Numbered from the stretch's first letter, positions 42,159 through 52,790 are shown. The stretch is 64,000 nucleotides of DNA from Chryseobacterium sp. E1 (GCA_019203745.1 CP078104.1:930001-994000), one strand, 5' to 3'. Numbers and translations are program-made. Notes: generated from the sequence alone by a model not told the origin.

Positions 42159-43197
42159 TCAGGGATAGTATTGTTTTTCCAGTTTTTCCAGTTCTTTTAC
42201 AGCATCGGGCGTTCCTCTTTCTTTGGCTATATTGATTATCTTTTTGAAAAATAATTCTGTAGGCTTAAAGGGATGATTCAGGTCTTTCGAAATATCCTGA
42301 TAGTGCTGTGAAATCAGTGCAGGATTTTTTAATGACTCTCTGAAATTCCATTTATTGGATTTAAATATGAAACGTAATCCGTCATTATTACCAGGCAGTG
42401 GCACGGTCCCGTGATCATCATTCTGATAAAAGCCATAGTTCCATTGAAGATTTTTCAGCTGCTGTTTCTCCAGCAGTGCCTTAAACTTGCCTATTGCAAT
42501 TTCATGCTCGTCATCTTTGACGTTTCTTGCTTCGGCATTATTTGCCTGGGCCAGGAAAAGTTTAATGTTTTTAAAATCTGCGGTTGTTTTTTCTGCTTTC
42601 CTGACCATGAGCTCATTATCCCACCAAAGACTTGGATCATTGGCAATATAAGCATTAAAAAAGGCTCTGATAAAAGGTTATTCACAGCAGTAAGCCCCCG
42701 AACGAGTGTCCCACCAGAACTTTATAACCATTTGAACGATAGTTCTTCTCCATGTACGGGTACAGCTCATTGGTAATAAATTTCATGAACGTTTCATTCC
42801 CTCCGCTTTCAGTGAACATTGTCTGTTTTTTGCCTGCAAAATTCATATCCTTAGAAGCTTTTGAAGGCGTCAGATCTCTCGTCCTGTTGGTATTCGCTAT
42901 GGCCACCAGAATAGCCTGAGGCAATACTCCAAACGGTTCTTTGCTCAAGTAATGATATACGGAAGAAAGATAGTTAAAATTATTTTCGGCATCCAGAACA
43001 TAAATAACCGGATATGCTGTTTGGGTATACTGATCATACCCCTCAGGTAGAGATACCCAAACGGAACGCTCTTCATGAAGGAATTCGGATTTCATTGAAA
43101 TTTTTGTTCCGATGCTGATTGTTTCTGATTGTGCAGTCTGTGCATTAATGATAAGACCTGCAGTAAAAAATAATATGAATAATAGTCCGGCTCTCAT
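42159..43197 (-). CDS. Siderophore-esterase-like alpha/beta hydrolase, frameshifted
   Basis: The start at 43197 encodes a signal peptide (MRAGLLFILFFTAGLIINAQ). The fold is that of the ferri-siderophore esterase/IroE-like group (COG2819): SVWVSLPEGYDQYTQTAYPV, VIYVLDAENNF, and nucleophile elbow VGHSFGGL. Two shifts between 42600 and 42690 continue into AVNNLLSDPELFNAYIANDP; a catalytic His candidate is in NDDHGTVPLPGN. About 346 residues. Exported and directly downstream of a TonB-dependent receptor, it probably cleaves an imported tri-lactone siderophore to release iron. Confidence 0.83.
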
Positions 43198-43227
43198 TGA
43201 TCTTCAATTATATTACTGAATAGTTTA

Positions 43228-45385
43228 TTAGAATTTGTAGTTTAAGGATAGTAAAACCTGTCGTGGGTTCTGAACATAGGTCCAGGAATCACCCAGATAA
43301 TATTTCTGATTGGTGAAGTTATTCAGCTTCAGAGCTATTCTGTAGGATGAGTGGTCATAGAAAACGGAAGCGTCAAATTTTGCATAGCCTTTAGAAATCA
43401 CATCAGAGCTGTCAACAAGATAAAATTTAGATTGCGCATTTCCTCCTGCCCCGATACCAAAACCTGAGAACTTTCCTGACGGCATGGTGTAGCTCAGCCA
43501 GAAGTTACCGGCGTGTCTTGCCTGTCCTGCCGGCCTTCTTCCCTCTACATCTGCAGCGGCTTTTTCATACACACTATCGTTATAACCGTAGCCTAAAATA
43601 ACATTGAACCCATGGAACGGTGATGTGATAAGATCCATCTCTATACCACGGCTTCTTTGTGTTCCATCCTGAATGGTAAGCGTAGGATCTTTTTCTGTAG
43701 GGGCTCTGCGAACTTTATCTTTCACCTGAATATCATAATAACTTACCGTTCCTGAAAGTTTACCGCCAAGCAATTCATATTTTACCCCTCCTTCCCATTG
43801 GTTAGCCTGTTCCGGCTTATAGGTTCTTACTTCTCCTAAAGAACTGCTTGGTGCAATATTTTTAAAACCGTTCATATAGTTTCCGAAAAGAGATACTCTA
43901 TCTTTTACGATCTGATACACCAATCCGAGCTTAGGAGACCATGACGTCTGGATATCCTTATCGGAAACGCTGTTGAAATGATCATACCTCAGGAAGCCAT
44001 AGCAAATAACCTGTCTGAAAAGCTTATAACGTCAGATACATAGATACTGAAATTCCTATAATCACGCTTGTAACCCCTATACTCGGTCTGTGCTAAAATC
44101 TCCTGATAGGCAGCCTGTGAAATATAAGCCGCTTTATCATCATTAAAGGTAACAGGAACAAATTTGTCAAGATTACCGAATTTATTTTTATAAATCTTTT
44201 GATCAATATCAGATATTACTCCTCTTTTATCAGTAGTTTTTGTGGTAGTATAATCGAAACCGACCAGGATCTTGTTTTTAATTTTTTCAGTAATATTAAA
44301 ATTACCGATAAAATTCTGCTGGATCTCCGTCAGGTTAAATGTACTTGGAATGTGATAATAATCTCTTCTTATTGTTCCTTTATTGGATAGATTCAGGAAA
44401 AGATAATTGGCATCATTTTCTGTTTTTGCAGAGGAAAAGCTGGTTTGGGAAGTCCAGTTATCGGAAATTTTATAGTTTGCCGTAGCAAAAGTATTGAATA
44501 TTTTAGCTTTACTCTGAATTTCATCGCTCGCATAAGAGATTTTTTTATCCAGGTTAAAATCGTTAATACTTTTATCTTTAAAGACAATATTTTTCCCGGT
44601 AATCAGCCCCATATAAGTAGTATTTCTGCTGATATCAAAATATTCGAAATCAAGATTAATATCCAGCCGGTCATTGACTTTAAAAGAGAATGAAGGAGCT
44701 ATAGCCACTGATTTTGATTTTCCGAAATCCTGAAAGCTTCCATCATTATTATAAGCAGCATTTATACGGGCCAGGAATGTTTTATTTTTATTGAGCGGTG
44801 TACTTACATCCATTGTAACCCTGTTACTGCTCCAGCTTCCTGCGGTATATCCTACCTCGCCTTTAAAATGATGCAACGGCTTTTTCGTCACTCTATTCAC
44901 AAAACCACCGTATCCTACCAGTAAAGCAGAGCCGAATAATGTTCCGGAAGGCCCTTTGATTACTTCAATGGCTTCAAGATTAACAGGGTCAGATAATGAA
45001 ACAAAGTTGGTCGCCATACCATTCCGGAGCGCTCCTGCCGAAGCATTGGAACTGAAACCACGCATGGTAAGTCCCAGTCCTACTCCTCCACTTCCAACGC
45101 TTACGGATACGTTATTTACTCCGGGAAGCAGATTCAGTGAGCTTTGCAGATCCGTTGCTACCTGCTGCTGCATCAGTTCTTTGGGAAGAACGGTGTAGAC
45201 CTGTGGGTTTTCAAGGTTCTTAAGAGGCATTTTTGCAACATAATCCGATTTTTTTTCTGCGTACTTTTTACGCCAGAAACAATTACTTCTTCAATGTGTT
45301 TTGACTGAACGGATGAGTCCTTTTCTTGTTGTGCCCAAACGAATATTCCAGGTAATAAGGAAATTGAGCACAGTAGCTTCTTCAT
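43228..45385 (-). CDS. TonB-dependent siderophore receptor, frameshifted
   Basis: The start at 45385 (MKKLLCSISLLPGIFVWAQQ) is a clean signal peptide. The TonB box region IEEVIVSGVKSTQKK and plug (YTVLPKELMQQQVATDLQSS, SDPVNLEAIEVIKGPSGTLF) follow. Shifts occur near 45240, 43990 and 43925. The barrel ends in VLLSLNYKF with the terminal Phe of outer-membrane proteins. About 719 residues. First gene of the operon with esterase and PepSY protein; such receptors import ferric siderophores. An AT-rich possible regulator site overlaps the promoter. Confidence 0.9.
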
Positions 45386-45400
45386 AGTTTATTTTTGCTG

Positions 45401-45437
45401 CAAAGGTATTTATTTTTATTAATTCTAAATAATAATT
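45401..45437 (-). promoter_or_regulatory. -7 box and possible Fur site of the siderophore operon
   Basis: TACCTTTG (45401-45408, minus strand) lies 16 bases before the receptor start. Next to it is TTATTTAGAATTAATAAAAA, similar in composition to iron-box sequences, covering the spacer. The palindrome is imperfect, so the Fur assignment is a guess. Confidence 0.35.
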
Positions 45438-45472
45438 AGCAAAAAACATTCTATTAAATCGTAAATGATTTT

Positions 45473-45661
45473 AACCATAAAAGGCACAAAGTTTTAGACC
45501 CGTAAATTTTTCCAGGGCCAAATTTTCTGTTTAATAAGTACATTTAAGTTTTTTTAAATCTCTGATTTTCATCTTTATGTAAACTTTTATCAGGTAGCTT
45601 TTTAAACTTACTAAAGTGGACGAATGTGTTTCAAATAAAAGCTTTTGTGGCTTTTGTGGTT
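45473..45661. repeat. AACCACAAAAGGCACAAAAG repeat, copy 2, with inverted end
   Basis: Left end AACCATAAAAGGCACAAAG (45473-45491); right end GCTTTTGTGGCTTTTGTGGT (45641-45660) is its near-exact complement. Inside, CTGTTT-N3-AAGTACA-N2-TAAGTTTT (from 45527) matches the copy at 28130. The 189-bp element has no reading frame and looks like a MITE-type repeat. Confidence 0.6.
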
Positions 45662-45671
45662 TTGTAAAGTT

Positions 45672-46367
45672 TTATGAGACATTGATTCCGAAAAAATGTC
45701 CTACCAGTGCAGTAACGCCCATGGCAACGGTTCCCCAGAAACAGATTCTAAGCATGGCGATTCCCATATGTGAACCTCCTGTTCTGGCAGAAACAGCTCC
45801 CAACACCATCAAAAATATAATGGAAAACCCGTATTGAAAGTATACCATCTGATGGATTGGGGCCAGAAGAGAAACGGTAAAAGGCAGCAAAGCACCTACT
45901 GCAAATGATCCGAATGAAGCCATGGCGGCCTGCAAAGGTTTTGCCTGAGTGATCTCATTGATGCCCAGCTCGTCACGTGCATGTGCTTCTAACGCATTGT
46001 GTTTGGTAAGTTCTGTAGCAACCTGCATGGCTGTTTCTTTACTTACGCCCCGGTTTTCATAAATTCTGGCCAATTCTCTGAGTTCTATTTCGGGCATGGT
46101 TTCAAGTTCCCGTTTTTCCCTCATTAAGTCAGCTTTCTCAGTATCTTCCTGTGAGCTTACGGATACGTATTCTCCGGCAGCCATAGACATTGCCCCTGCA
46201 ATCATTCCAGCCAGGGCAGCCAGGATAATGATATGCCGTTCAGGCTCTGCCGCTGCTACACCAATGACAATACTGGTGGTAGATAATAATCCGTCATTAG
46301 CGCCCAATACCGCTGCCCGAAGCCAGCCTACTCTGTTCACATAATGTTTTTCCAACTCATGATGCAT
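45672..46367 (-). CDS. VIT1/CCC1 family Fe2+/Mn2+ transporter
   Basis: 231 residues from the ATG at 46367 (MHHELEKHYVNRVGWLRAAV). The family motifs LGANDGLLSTTSIVIGVAAA and AGAMSMAAGEYVSVSSQEDT and the C-terminal helices are present. The frame continues upstream to 46460, but a promoter (46415-46445) lies there and the start above is typical for the family. VIT transporters move ferrous iron or manganese across membranes. Convergent-free, downstream of nothing; possibly iron storage or detoxification next to the siderophore operon. Confidence 0.9.
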   Translation of the reverse strand: MHHELEKHYVNRVGWLRAAVLGANDGLLSTTSIVIGVAAAEPERHIIILAALAGMIAGAMSMAAGEYVSVSSQEDTEKADLMREKRELETMPEIELRELARIYENRGVSKETAMQVATELTKHNALEAHARDELGINEITQAKPLQAAMASFGSFAVGALLPFTVSLLAPIHQMVYFQYGFSIIFLMVLGAVSARTGGSHMGIAMLRICFWGTVAMGVTALVGHFFGINVS

Positions 46368-46414
46368 AATAAAATATTCTGTGATGATGTAAGGCATGTA
46401 TATCAAACCCAGCT

Positions 46415-46445
46415 TAAAGGTACTAAATGTTTCATCTAGAATCAA
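46415..46445 (-). promoter_or_regulatory. Promoter of the VIT gene
   Basis: On the minus strand TTG (46443-46445) and TACCTTTA (46415-46422) are 20 bases apart; the last base of the -7 box differs from the consensus. Confidence 0.5.
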
Positions 46446-46490
46446 TTTAAATTGCATCATTTATTGCGATCCCACCTCTCAAAGAACAGC

Positions 46491-46812
46491 CTACTTGTAC
46501 CGGTAATAGGTTACGTGATCTTCCGGATCTTCATTTTTAGCTATTATTTTTTTCCTGCGCTGCTGTTCCAGCTTTTCACAAAACTGCTGAAGCTGATTCA
46601 GCTCTTCCACAGTAAGTTCACCGATATCTATCATCGGGGTAATGCTTTTTTACCTGCAACAATCAATTCATCAAGTTTATATTGAAGTGCTTTCGTTTCC
46701 CTGTTTTGTGCATTACGGATGAGTACCAGGGCTAATCCTGCAGCTCCCAGCAACGCACTTCCTTTAAAATAATCTGACCAGTCCGTCAGGCTGTGGAAAA
46801 TATTTTTATCAT
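46491..46812 (-). CDS. Short low-affinity iron permease-like protein, two frameshifts
   Basis: The start ATG is at 46810-46812. Adding one A in the run near 46803-46806 and another near 46649-46654 gives MIKNIFHSLTDWSDYFKGSA, LVLIRNAQNRETKALQYKLD and ELTVEELNQLQQFCEKLEQQ, ending in VTYYRYK. About 107 residues with one membrane helix (LLGAAGLALVLIRN). The part IRNAQNRETKALQYKLDELI matches the conserved region of low-affinity iron permeases, while the usual N-terminal helices are reduced. It is the last gene of the cbb3 operon. Function is uncertain. Confidence 0.6.
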
Positions 46813-46848
46813 AATATTTATTTTGTAATTGTTAATTGTCAACAGAAG

Positions 46849-47254
46849 CTACTGAACATTATAGCTCGTTATTTCATAATAGATGGCCCATGCTGCAAAG
46901 ACAATAACGATGATCCATATCCAAAAGGGAATGGTTTGCGGGGTTTCGCTTCCGTTGATCAGGAAACTCTTTTGGTTTCCTTTATCATAAGCGTTGATCA
47001 TCAATGACAGTGTTCCGTCTACAATATCTTTGTTCTTCAGCCCTTCTATTCGTATAGCGGGTCCGTTAGCCACTGTAAAATGTATTTTCCGGATACCTTC
47101 TCTTCCCGATGGTGAGTGGCTTACAATTTTTAAAACGTGCTCACCGTCTGTCATTTTTTAGTATCAAGATCAAAAACAATGGGGTTTCCAGCTCTGCTAC
47201 AGGAACCGGATCTTCATCAATGAACAAAAAAACTTTGCTTTTATCTTTAGTCAT
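46849..47254 (-). CDS. Membrane-anchored hypothetical protein of the cbb3 operon, frameshifted
   Basis: The start at 47254 (MTKDKSKVFLFIDEDPVPVA). Shifts near 47186 and 47150-47160 join ELETPIVFDLDTKKMTDGEH to the long frame. About 135 residues: an Ig-like/beta domain (HVLKIVSHSPSGREGIRKIH, GPAIRIEGLKNKDIVDGTLS) followed by one C-terminal helix (PFWIWIIVIVFAAWAIYYEI). No heme motif. Conserved position in the oxidase operon suggests an accessory factor. Confidence 0.6.
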
Positions 47255-47259
47255 GATTT

Positions 47260-47532
47260 TTAATTTTCACCTGAGAAAACTGAGTATTTGATATGAGCTT
47301 TATCTTTTTCACCGGGTTTAAACAGATATTTAACGGAAAATATAAAAGCCAGCACGGTTATCAATATGACAACTCCTACAATAAACCAGTCCCAGTTACT
47401 TTCCGGTCCGGTTCCGTGGGTAAAATTCTTTGTCACTTCAGGCTGCTGCAGTTTACACGCATCACAGGCAAAAGCATATACTGAAGAAAGCACGCTATAC
47501 AATATGACGATATTTTTACAAAAATTTTTCAT
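47260..47532 (-). CDS. Small exported/membrane protein of the cbb3 operon
   Basis: 90 residues, intact. Signal peptide MKNFCKNIVILYSVLSSVYA, then CDACKLQQPEVTKNFTHGTG with a CxxC pair right after the cleavage site, and one membrane helix (WFIVGVVILITVLAFIFSVK). The CxxC could bind metal or be redox active in the periplasm. Genes of this kind accompany cbb3 oxidases in Bacteroidota; the function is not known to me. Confidence 0.65.
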   Translation of the reverse strand: MKNFCKNIVILYSVLSSVYAFACDACKLQQPEVTKNFTHGTGPESNWDWFIVGVVILITVLAFIFSVKYLFKPGEKDKAHIKYSVFSGEN

Positions 47533-47575
47533 TGTTATTTTATTTTATCCATTATTGTTTTTACTTCTTCTACTG

Positions 47576-48525
47576 TTACTTTTTAGCATTATTACCCCAG
47601 CTTGTTCTTTCATGATTCATAATGGCGGTTACATCTTCCGGGGTAAAATTGGCATTGGTTCCTACAGCCGGCATGGTAGCAAATTCAGGTCTCGGATCAT
47701 AGCCTTTCATAATGATGGTAACATAGAGCTCAAGATCACCACCGGTCACTACAGAGCTTCCCTTCAATGGAGGGAATGCCCCGGAACACCTTCTCCATTA
47801 GCCTGATGGCAGCTTGCACAATTGGCTGTAAACAAAGCACCTCCATCCGGTAAGTTTTCACCACCTTTTGCTGCTCCTTCCTCTTTTTTCTGTTTGTATA
47901 AAAATGCAGGGACAATAGATTTATCTGTGTAATCTGTCTGTTTTAAAGATTTAAGATAGGCTACCAGAAGAAGAGCTTTTGGTCCTGCAACAATCTTTTT
48001 GGATCTATTTCTGATGAATTTTTCAGGTACTTTTACCTCCACATCTCCCGGCTGAAGGTAATCTCTTTCGATAAACAGCCACGGATAGGCTGGCATGATA
48101 GACTGCTCTACTGCTGCTCTCGGCTGATAGAGGTGAATCAGGTGCCATTCTGCACTGGGCTGCCGTTCTCCGATGTTGGTAAGATCCGGCCCGGTGCGTT
48201 CAGTTCCCATCAGATTGGCTGTATTTCTCCAGAAATCTGTACGGGTATTGATGGCAAAATCAGCAGGTATGCTTGGTCTTTTCCCAAAAACATTATCCAT
48301 TTCCACATTTCTGACCTGCTGGGTATGGCAGGCCACACATCCGTTCTCAATAAAAACCATCTTCCCAGCTTTTTCTTCCCTGGTGAGTATCTTCGACTGC
48401 TTCGGCAACGGTTTATTGATCCTCTGATTATCCATTGCAGGCAAAATAGCAATATAGAGTGTCAGAAAAACAAACAGAAACAGCGCTGTGCCGAAAAGAA
48501 TTCTATGATCATTAAAAAATATCAT
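47576..48525 (-). CDS. ccoO: cbb3 oxidase CcoO-CcoP fusion, di-heme cytochrome c, one frameshift
   Basis: About 316 residues. One N-terminal helix (ILFGTALFLFVFLTLYIAIL) anchors two cytochrome c domains. The first is CcoO-like (ENGCVACHTQQVRNVEMDNV, NIGERQPSAEWHLIHLYQPR, Met ligand in QSIMPAYPWLF). The second is CcoP-like (LFTANCASCHQANGEGVPG); a shift near 47765-47780 leads into FPPLKGSSVVTGGDLELYVT and the second Met (FATMPAVG). In most bacteria CcoO and CcoP are separate proteins and CcoP carries two hemes. The gene starts 11 bases after ccoN. Confidence 0.85.
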
Positions 48526-48536
48526 GGTGCTGATCT

Positions 48537-50284
48537 TTAAGTATTAAACTCTGTATTTCCCAGTTGTTTCTTCGCTGCCAGAATTTCTGCCGGAGTCCGT
48601 GGAATCCTGACCTTGTCCTCATTTCTTACCATGCGGTAAAAATTATATGCAAAAATCAGATGGGAAACGAACATTAAAGTTCCCCTATTGCTCTCCACAA
48701 CCAGAAAGGAGCCATATTTACCACGCCTTCTATAAAAGGTTTTTTCTTAATCCAGAGCATTCCCGTCTGTGTTCCGCCGATCATCAGGGCAATAACATAG
48801 AATAACAATCCTATTAGGGCCAGCCAGAAATGGATTCCCACTAAAAGTTTTGGAGGTTCTTTTCCTGTAAGCCTAGGAACCAATGTGTAAAAAAGCCCCA
48901 AAGCATAAATGTAATGATGCCATACATGGTAAGATGAGAATGTGCCACCGTAAAATCCGTAAAGTGCCAAAGCAGATTGGTATACCTGAATGCTTCCACG
49001 GTACCCTGGAATGATCCTGTAAAATAGAATATAATCCCCATGAAATAAAACGGCAGTGTATAGCTTGTTTTAAGCTGATACCAGGCTCCGTTGAAGGTCA
49101 GCAGGAAATTGGCCGTTCCTGCCACTACCGGAATCAGCATTCCCGCACTGGCTATAATGGCCGTGGTCTGCAGTCTCCAGGGAATGGCACTGAAAATAAA
49201 GTGATGGGTCCCGATCAGGGTATAAAAAAGGTATGGGTCCAGAAAGCCAATATCCCCAGGCTGTAAGAATAAATGGGTTTATTCAGCTGCTGCGGCAGAA
49301 AATAATACATCAGCCCCAGACTGATCATCATGAACCACATGCCTATTGCCTGGTGCATATAATACCCCTGTATAATGGTTTCTCCTACTCCATCCTGCCA
49401 TATGGGAACATTGGATATAACAATCACAATGACAATAAACATCGTACCGGATATAATATACCAGTTGGATAAATAGATCTCTTTAGTTTTTCTGCGAACA
49501 ATAGGTTTAAAGTAATTATGCAGTGAAAGTGCTACTCCGATACCAAAAGTGATCATCACCGGCCATATATATTCCCGGTATTCCCCGCCTCCGTTATTGA
49601 TTCCTGCAAGTAAACATATCGTTCCGGCAAGTACTGCACCATTAACCAGGATAAGGGAGATATATCCCTGTCTGATATTAAAGTTTTCCCTATTACTCAC
49701 CCTTGGGATAACATAGTAGGCAAACCCCATCATCGCCAGGGAGGCCCATCCCCAGAAAACAGAATTGGTATGTCCCGGCCTTATCCGCCCAAAGCTCAGC
49801 CAGCTCACATGATCAATATCCGGAACCACAAATTTTATCCCCGCATACAATCCGAAGCTTGTTCCCAGGATAAGCCAGAAAATAGCAGTTCCCAGAAAAT
49901 AAAGGATCAGGCGGCTCAGCTCAGGAGAAATATACTTCTGGAAGGAGGATGTTCTCCTTTTGGTAGGAAACACTCTCAGTTCTTCCACCAGATTGATATT
50001 TTGAATGACGCCTTTGGTATCTTCCGGGGATGGGTTCCTGAAAGATCATTCTCAGGAGCGGTAAAATTCAGTTCTTTTTCTCTCTGCTCATAAGCAGCCA
50101 CTTCTCCGGGAGAAAGATTCTCTATTTTTCTTTGGACTTCTCTGGTTTCCCTGCGCTTTAATATTTTAGCATAAACCGATAGAAATTTAAGCACAACGAT
50201 GATCAGCCCACCTACAATAATCATGAGCAACAGCAATAAGGTAATCTGGATTCCTGTTTCTTTAAACAATGAAATATCTGCCAT
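48537..50284 (-). CDS. ccoN: cbb3 oxidase subunit I, CcoN, with N-terminal extension, several frameshifts
   Basis: The heme-copper core begins near 49990 (VEELRVFPTKRRTSSFQKYI). Ligand motifs: FGRIRPGHTNSV, YYMHQAIGMWFM, IGTHHFIFSAIPW (after a shift near 49220) and FTVAHSHLTMYG. Further shifts lie near 49140 and 48680; the protein ends GNTEFNT. A frame from 50284 (MADISLFKETGIQITLLLLL, one helix, then LSPGEVAAYEQREKELNFTA) runs without a stop, after one base correction near 50030, into DTKGVIQNINLVEELRVF. I therefore read one protein of about 582 residues with an extra N-terminal helix; two genes remain possible. Confidence 0.8.
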
Positions 50285-50412
50285 AACTGTTGTATTATGG
50301 ATTAATGAATGTAATGTTCTCCTGTTTATTTCTTTAATAGAAGCTATATAGATACTGTTCTGAAAGTATCAGTCTCATTTTCGGTTTGAAAATGTATAAG
50401 TTTAAAACCGAC

Positions 50413-50625
50413 TTAGCGGCTCTTTTTAATAGAGTCTACATCGTAGGCAGAACTATCTACTGTAGCCGTCTGATCTGCAGAATCCGGTGAGATCTGTGCA
50501 GAACCTGAAGTAAGGCTGTCTGAAGCCATGATGGGATCTGTATTGGTCTGCCGGGGCTGTGGTTCTTTTGTACAACTGACGACAAAAATGCCTGTCAGTA
50601 AGACTAGTTATACAATAAATTTCAT
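50413..50625 (-). pseudogene. Small lipoprotein gene with in-frame stop at codon 6
   Basis: The start at 50625 reads MKFIV, then TAA, then LVLLTGIFVVSCTKEPQPRQ and a Ser/Thr/Asp-rich tail ending SIKKSR at 50413. Apart from the stop, this is a typical small lipoprotein (lipobox VVSC) of 70 residues with its own -7 box. A single substitution in TAA would restore it, so it may be a sequencing error. Nothing else is seen in 50285-50412. Confidence 0.5.
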
Positions 50626-50653
50626 AGTATTAAATTTGTGGTGTGTGTAGTAT

Positions 50654-50661
50654 CAAAAGTA
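50654..50661 (-). promoter_or_regulatory. -7 box upstream of the small lipoprotein
   Basis: TACTTTTG on the minus strand, 29 bases before the start codon. Confidence 0.5.
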
Positions 50662-50742
50662 GAAAACATCATTGTAAAACTTTATGACTCAGATCATAGA
50701 GTACCGGAAACGGTCTTTCCTATCCGGAAAATCCTATTTTCT

Positions 50743-50750
50743 TATCTTTG
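50743..50750 (+). promoter_or_regulatory. -7 box of lgt
   Basis: TATCTTTG, 27 bases before the lgt start codon; no TTG at -33. Confidence 0.5.
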
Positions 50751-50777
50751 CCTCTTTAAAATCCGATAACAACATCA

Positions 50778-51611
50778 ATGAATTTATTATACATCAACTG
50801 GGATATCAATCCTGAAATTGCCAATATTCTGGGAATCCCTTTAAAATACTACGGTCTGTTATTTCTTACAGGACTGGTCTTATCCTTAAATGTTTTAAAA
50901 CGTATCTATCAAAAAGAAAAACTGAGCGCAAAGGCTCACGATGCTTTATTTACCTATGCTCTGATAGGAATTATGGTGGGAGCCAGACTGGGACATTGTA
51001 TTTTTATGATTTTGATTATTATTCCCAGCATCCGCTTGAAATCTTTTACCCATCCAGCAGGGACCTGACGGAGCCTACCACTTTACTGGTTTTGCAGGAC
51101 TGGCAAGCCACGGCGGCGGTATAGGGCTGGTGATCGCTCTTTACTGTATGCCAGAAAATATACAATCCCGTTTATGACTGTTCTGGATGCGATTGCCATT
51201 GTGCTTCCGTTAGGCGGTACTTTTATCAGGCTCGCCAATCTGATGAATTCGGAAATCATAGGAGTTCCTACAGATGTTCCATGGGCATTTATATTCAGAC
51301 AGGTAGATGATCTTCCAAGGCATCCTGCACAGCTTTATGAAGCAATTTCCTATCTGGTGATTTTTCTGTTGGTTTATTTTATTTACAGAAAAAATATATT
51401 CAGGATCGGACAGGGATTTTATTTCGGAATCAGTATTCTGCTTATTTTCATCATGAGAATCCTGATTGAATTCATCAAGGTAGACCAGGTTGAATTTGAG
51501 CATGGAATGATTTTGAATATGGGCCAGCTTCTGAGTATTCCTTTTGTTCTTCTGGGGTTATTCTTTATGATCAAAAGTATTCTGGAAAAAGGCAAGATGA
51601 AAACTGCATAA
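50778..51611 (+). CDS. lgt: Prolipoprotein diacylglyceryl transferase, frameshifted
   Basis: Lgt attaches diacylglycerol to the lipobox Cys in the inner membrane. The start at 50778 (MNLLYINWDINPEIANILGI). Motifs: KYYGLLFLTGLVLS, GARLGHC, and GLASHGGGIGLVIAL (after shifts near 51000 and 51060), then NLMNSEIIGVPTD and RHPAQLYEAISYL. At least three shifts between 51000 and 51175. About 278 residues with seven helices. The window contains several lipoproteins (effector immunity, efflux, transpeptidase) that would be substrates. Confidence 0.93.
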
Positions 51612-51625
51612 TACGATTGATATAA

Positions 51626-51650
51626 AATACCCTTATCGGAAAAGGGTATT
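51626..51650 (+). terminator. Hairpin downstream of lgt
   Basis: AATACCCTT-atcggaa-AAGGGTATT, 15 bases after the lgt stop. Confidence 0.6.
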
Positions 51651-51663
51651 GATATTCCATAAA

Positions 51664-51700
51664 AAACTCACTGAAAGTTGTTTTCAGTGAGTTTCTTTTT
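51664..51700. terminator. Bidirectional terminator, lgt and SDR genes
   Basis: AAACTCACTGAAA-gttgt-TTTTCAGTGAGTTT flanked by A and T runs between convergent genes. Confidence 0.8.
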
Positions 51701-51706
51701 AACGGA

Positions 51707-52470
51707 TCATAAAAGGCTATCTTGTGGTATACCCCCGTTGGCAAAAATGGTCTGCCCGGTGATCCACCAGCCATCGGTTACTAAAAACTCTACCAATGGA
51801 GCAATATCTTTGATATCGGTAAGTCCTCCCAATGCAGATGCTGATTTGTGATAAGCTACTGCATCATCGGTTTCCTGGCCATAGAAGAAAGGGGTATCCA
51901 TGGGTCCGGGAGCTACTGCTGTAACGGAAATTCCTCTTGCCCCGAATTCTTTGGAAGCTGCTCTGGTAAAATGTTCTACCGGCGCCTTTGCTCCTGCATA
52001 CGTTGAGTACAATCCTGTATAAGCAGCCAGTAATGAGGTTACAATTGTACAGATTTTCCCGTGATCATTAATTTTTTACCTGCTTCCTGTAAAAAGAAGT
52101 AAGCCGATTTCGAGTTGACATTAAACATGGTATCATATTCTGATTCCGTAGTTTCAGCAAACGGCTTTTTAAGGACCATCCCTACGGTGTTGATCGCTAT
52201 GTCTATTCCGCCATAACGGGAAATGGTTTCGTCAAAGAATCTGGCAATATTCTCTACTTTGGTAAGATCTCCCTGAAATAAAAATGCTTCGGCTCCCAGT
52301 GCCTGAACTTCTGCAAGTGTTTTTTCACTGTCGGCTCTGGAACTTTCACTATTGTAGTGTATGGCCAGTTTTGCTCCTTTAGCAGCGAAATCCCTGCTTA
52401 ACAATCCTCCTAAGTTTTTGCCTCCTCCGGCAATTAAAACAACTTTTCCATTTACATCTTGTGCTGACAT
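51707..52470 (-). CDS. SDR family oxidoreductase, one frameshift
   Basis: Short-chain dehydrogenase with the NAD(P) site VVLIAGGGKNLGGLLSRDFA, NTVGMVLKKPF in place of NAG, and the catalytic YAGAK. A shift near 52050 joins NGKICTIVTSLLAAYTGLYS to the rest. About 254 residues ending in QTIFANGGIPQDSLL. Its likely substrate is unknown; SDRs of this type use NADPH. A single gene, divergent from the cold-shock gene across a 720-base gap. Confidence 0.87.
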
Positions 52471-52790
52471 TATTTTTAATTTTTAAATGTTAATAAAGCA
52501 AAGATGGATAATAAATAGCATCTCAACATGGTGAATTTTTCGGGAATTGCATTAAAATTAAAATGATATCCGGAAATATTTCTTTCATCGATCTTGATAA
52601 AAAACTTTAAATTTATATAAACACATTTTTCCAAACATTCTGCTATTTACCAGACAGATACGGCTTGAGCGGATATCATTATATTAAACACTCCCTGTGG
52701 ATCTCTGAAAATTAATGCATTTTAGGCACAACATTTGATGCTTTCCACCCGTATTTATACACCACTTCATTCTATAATATATTTTTTTAT

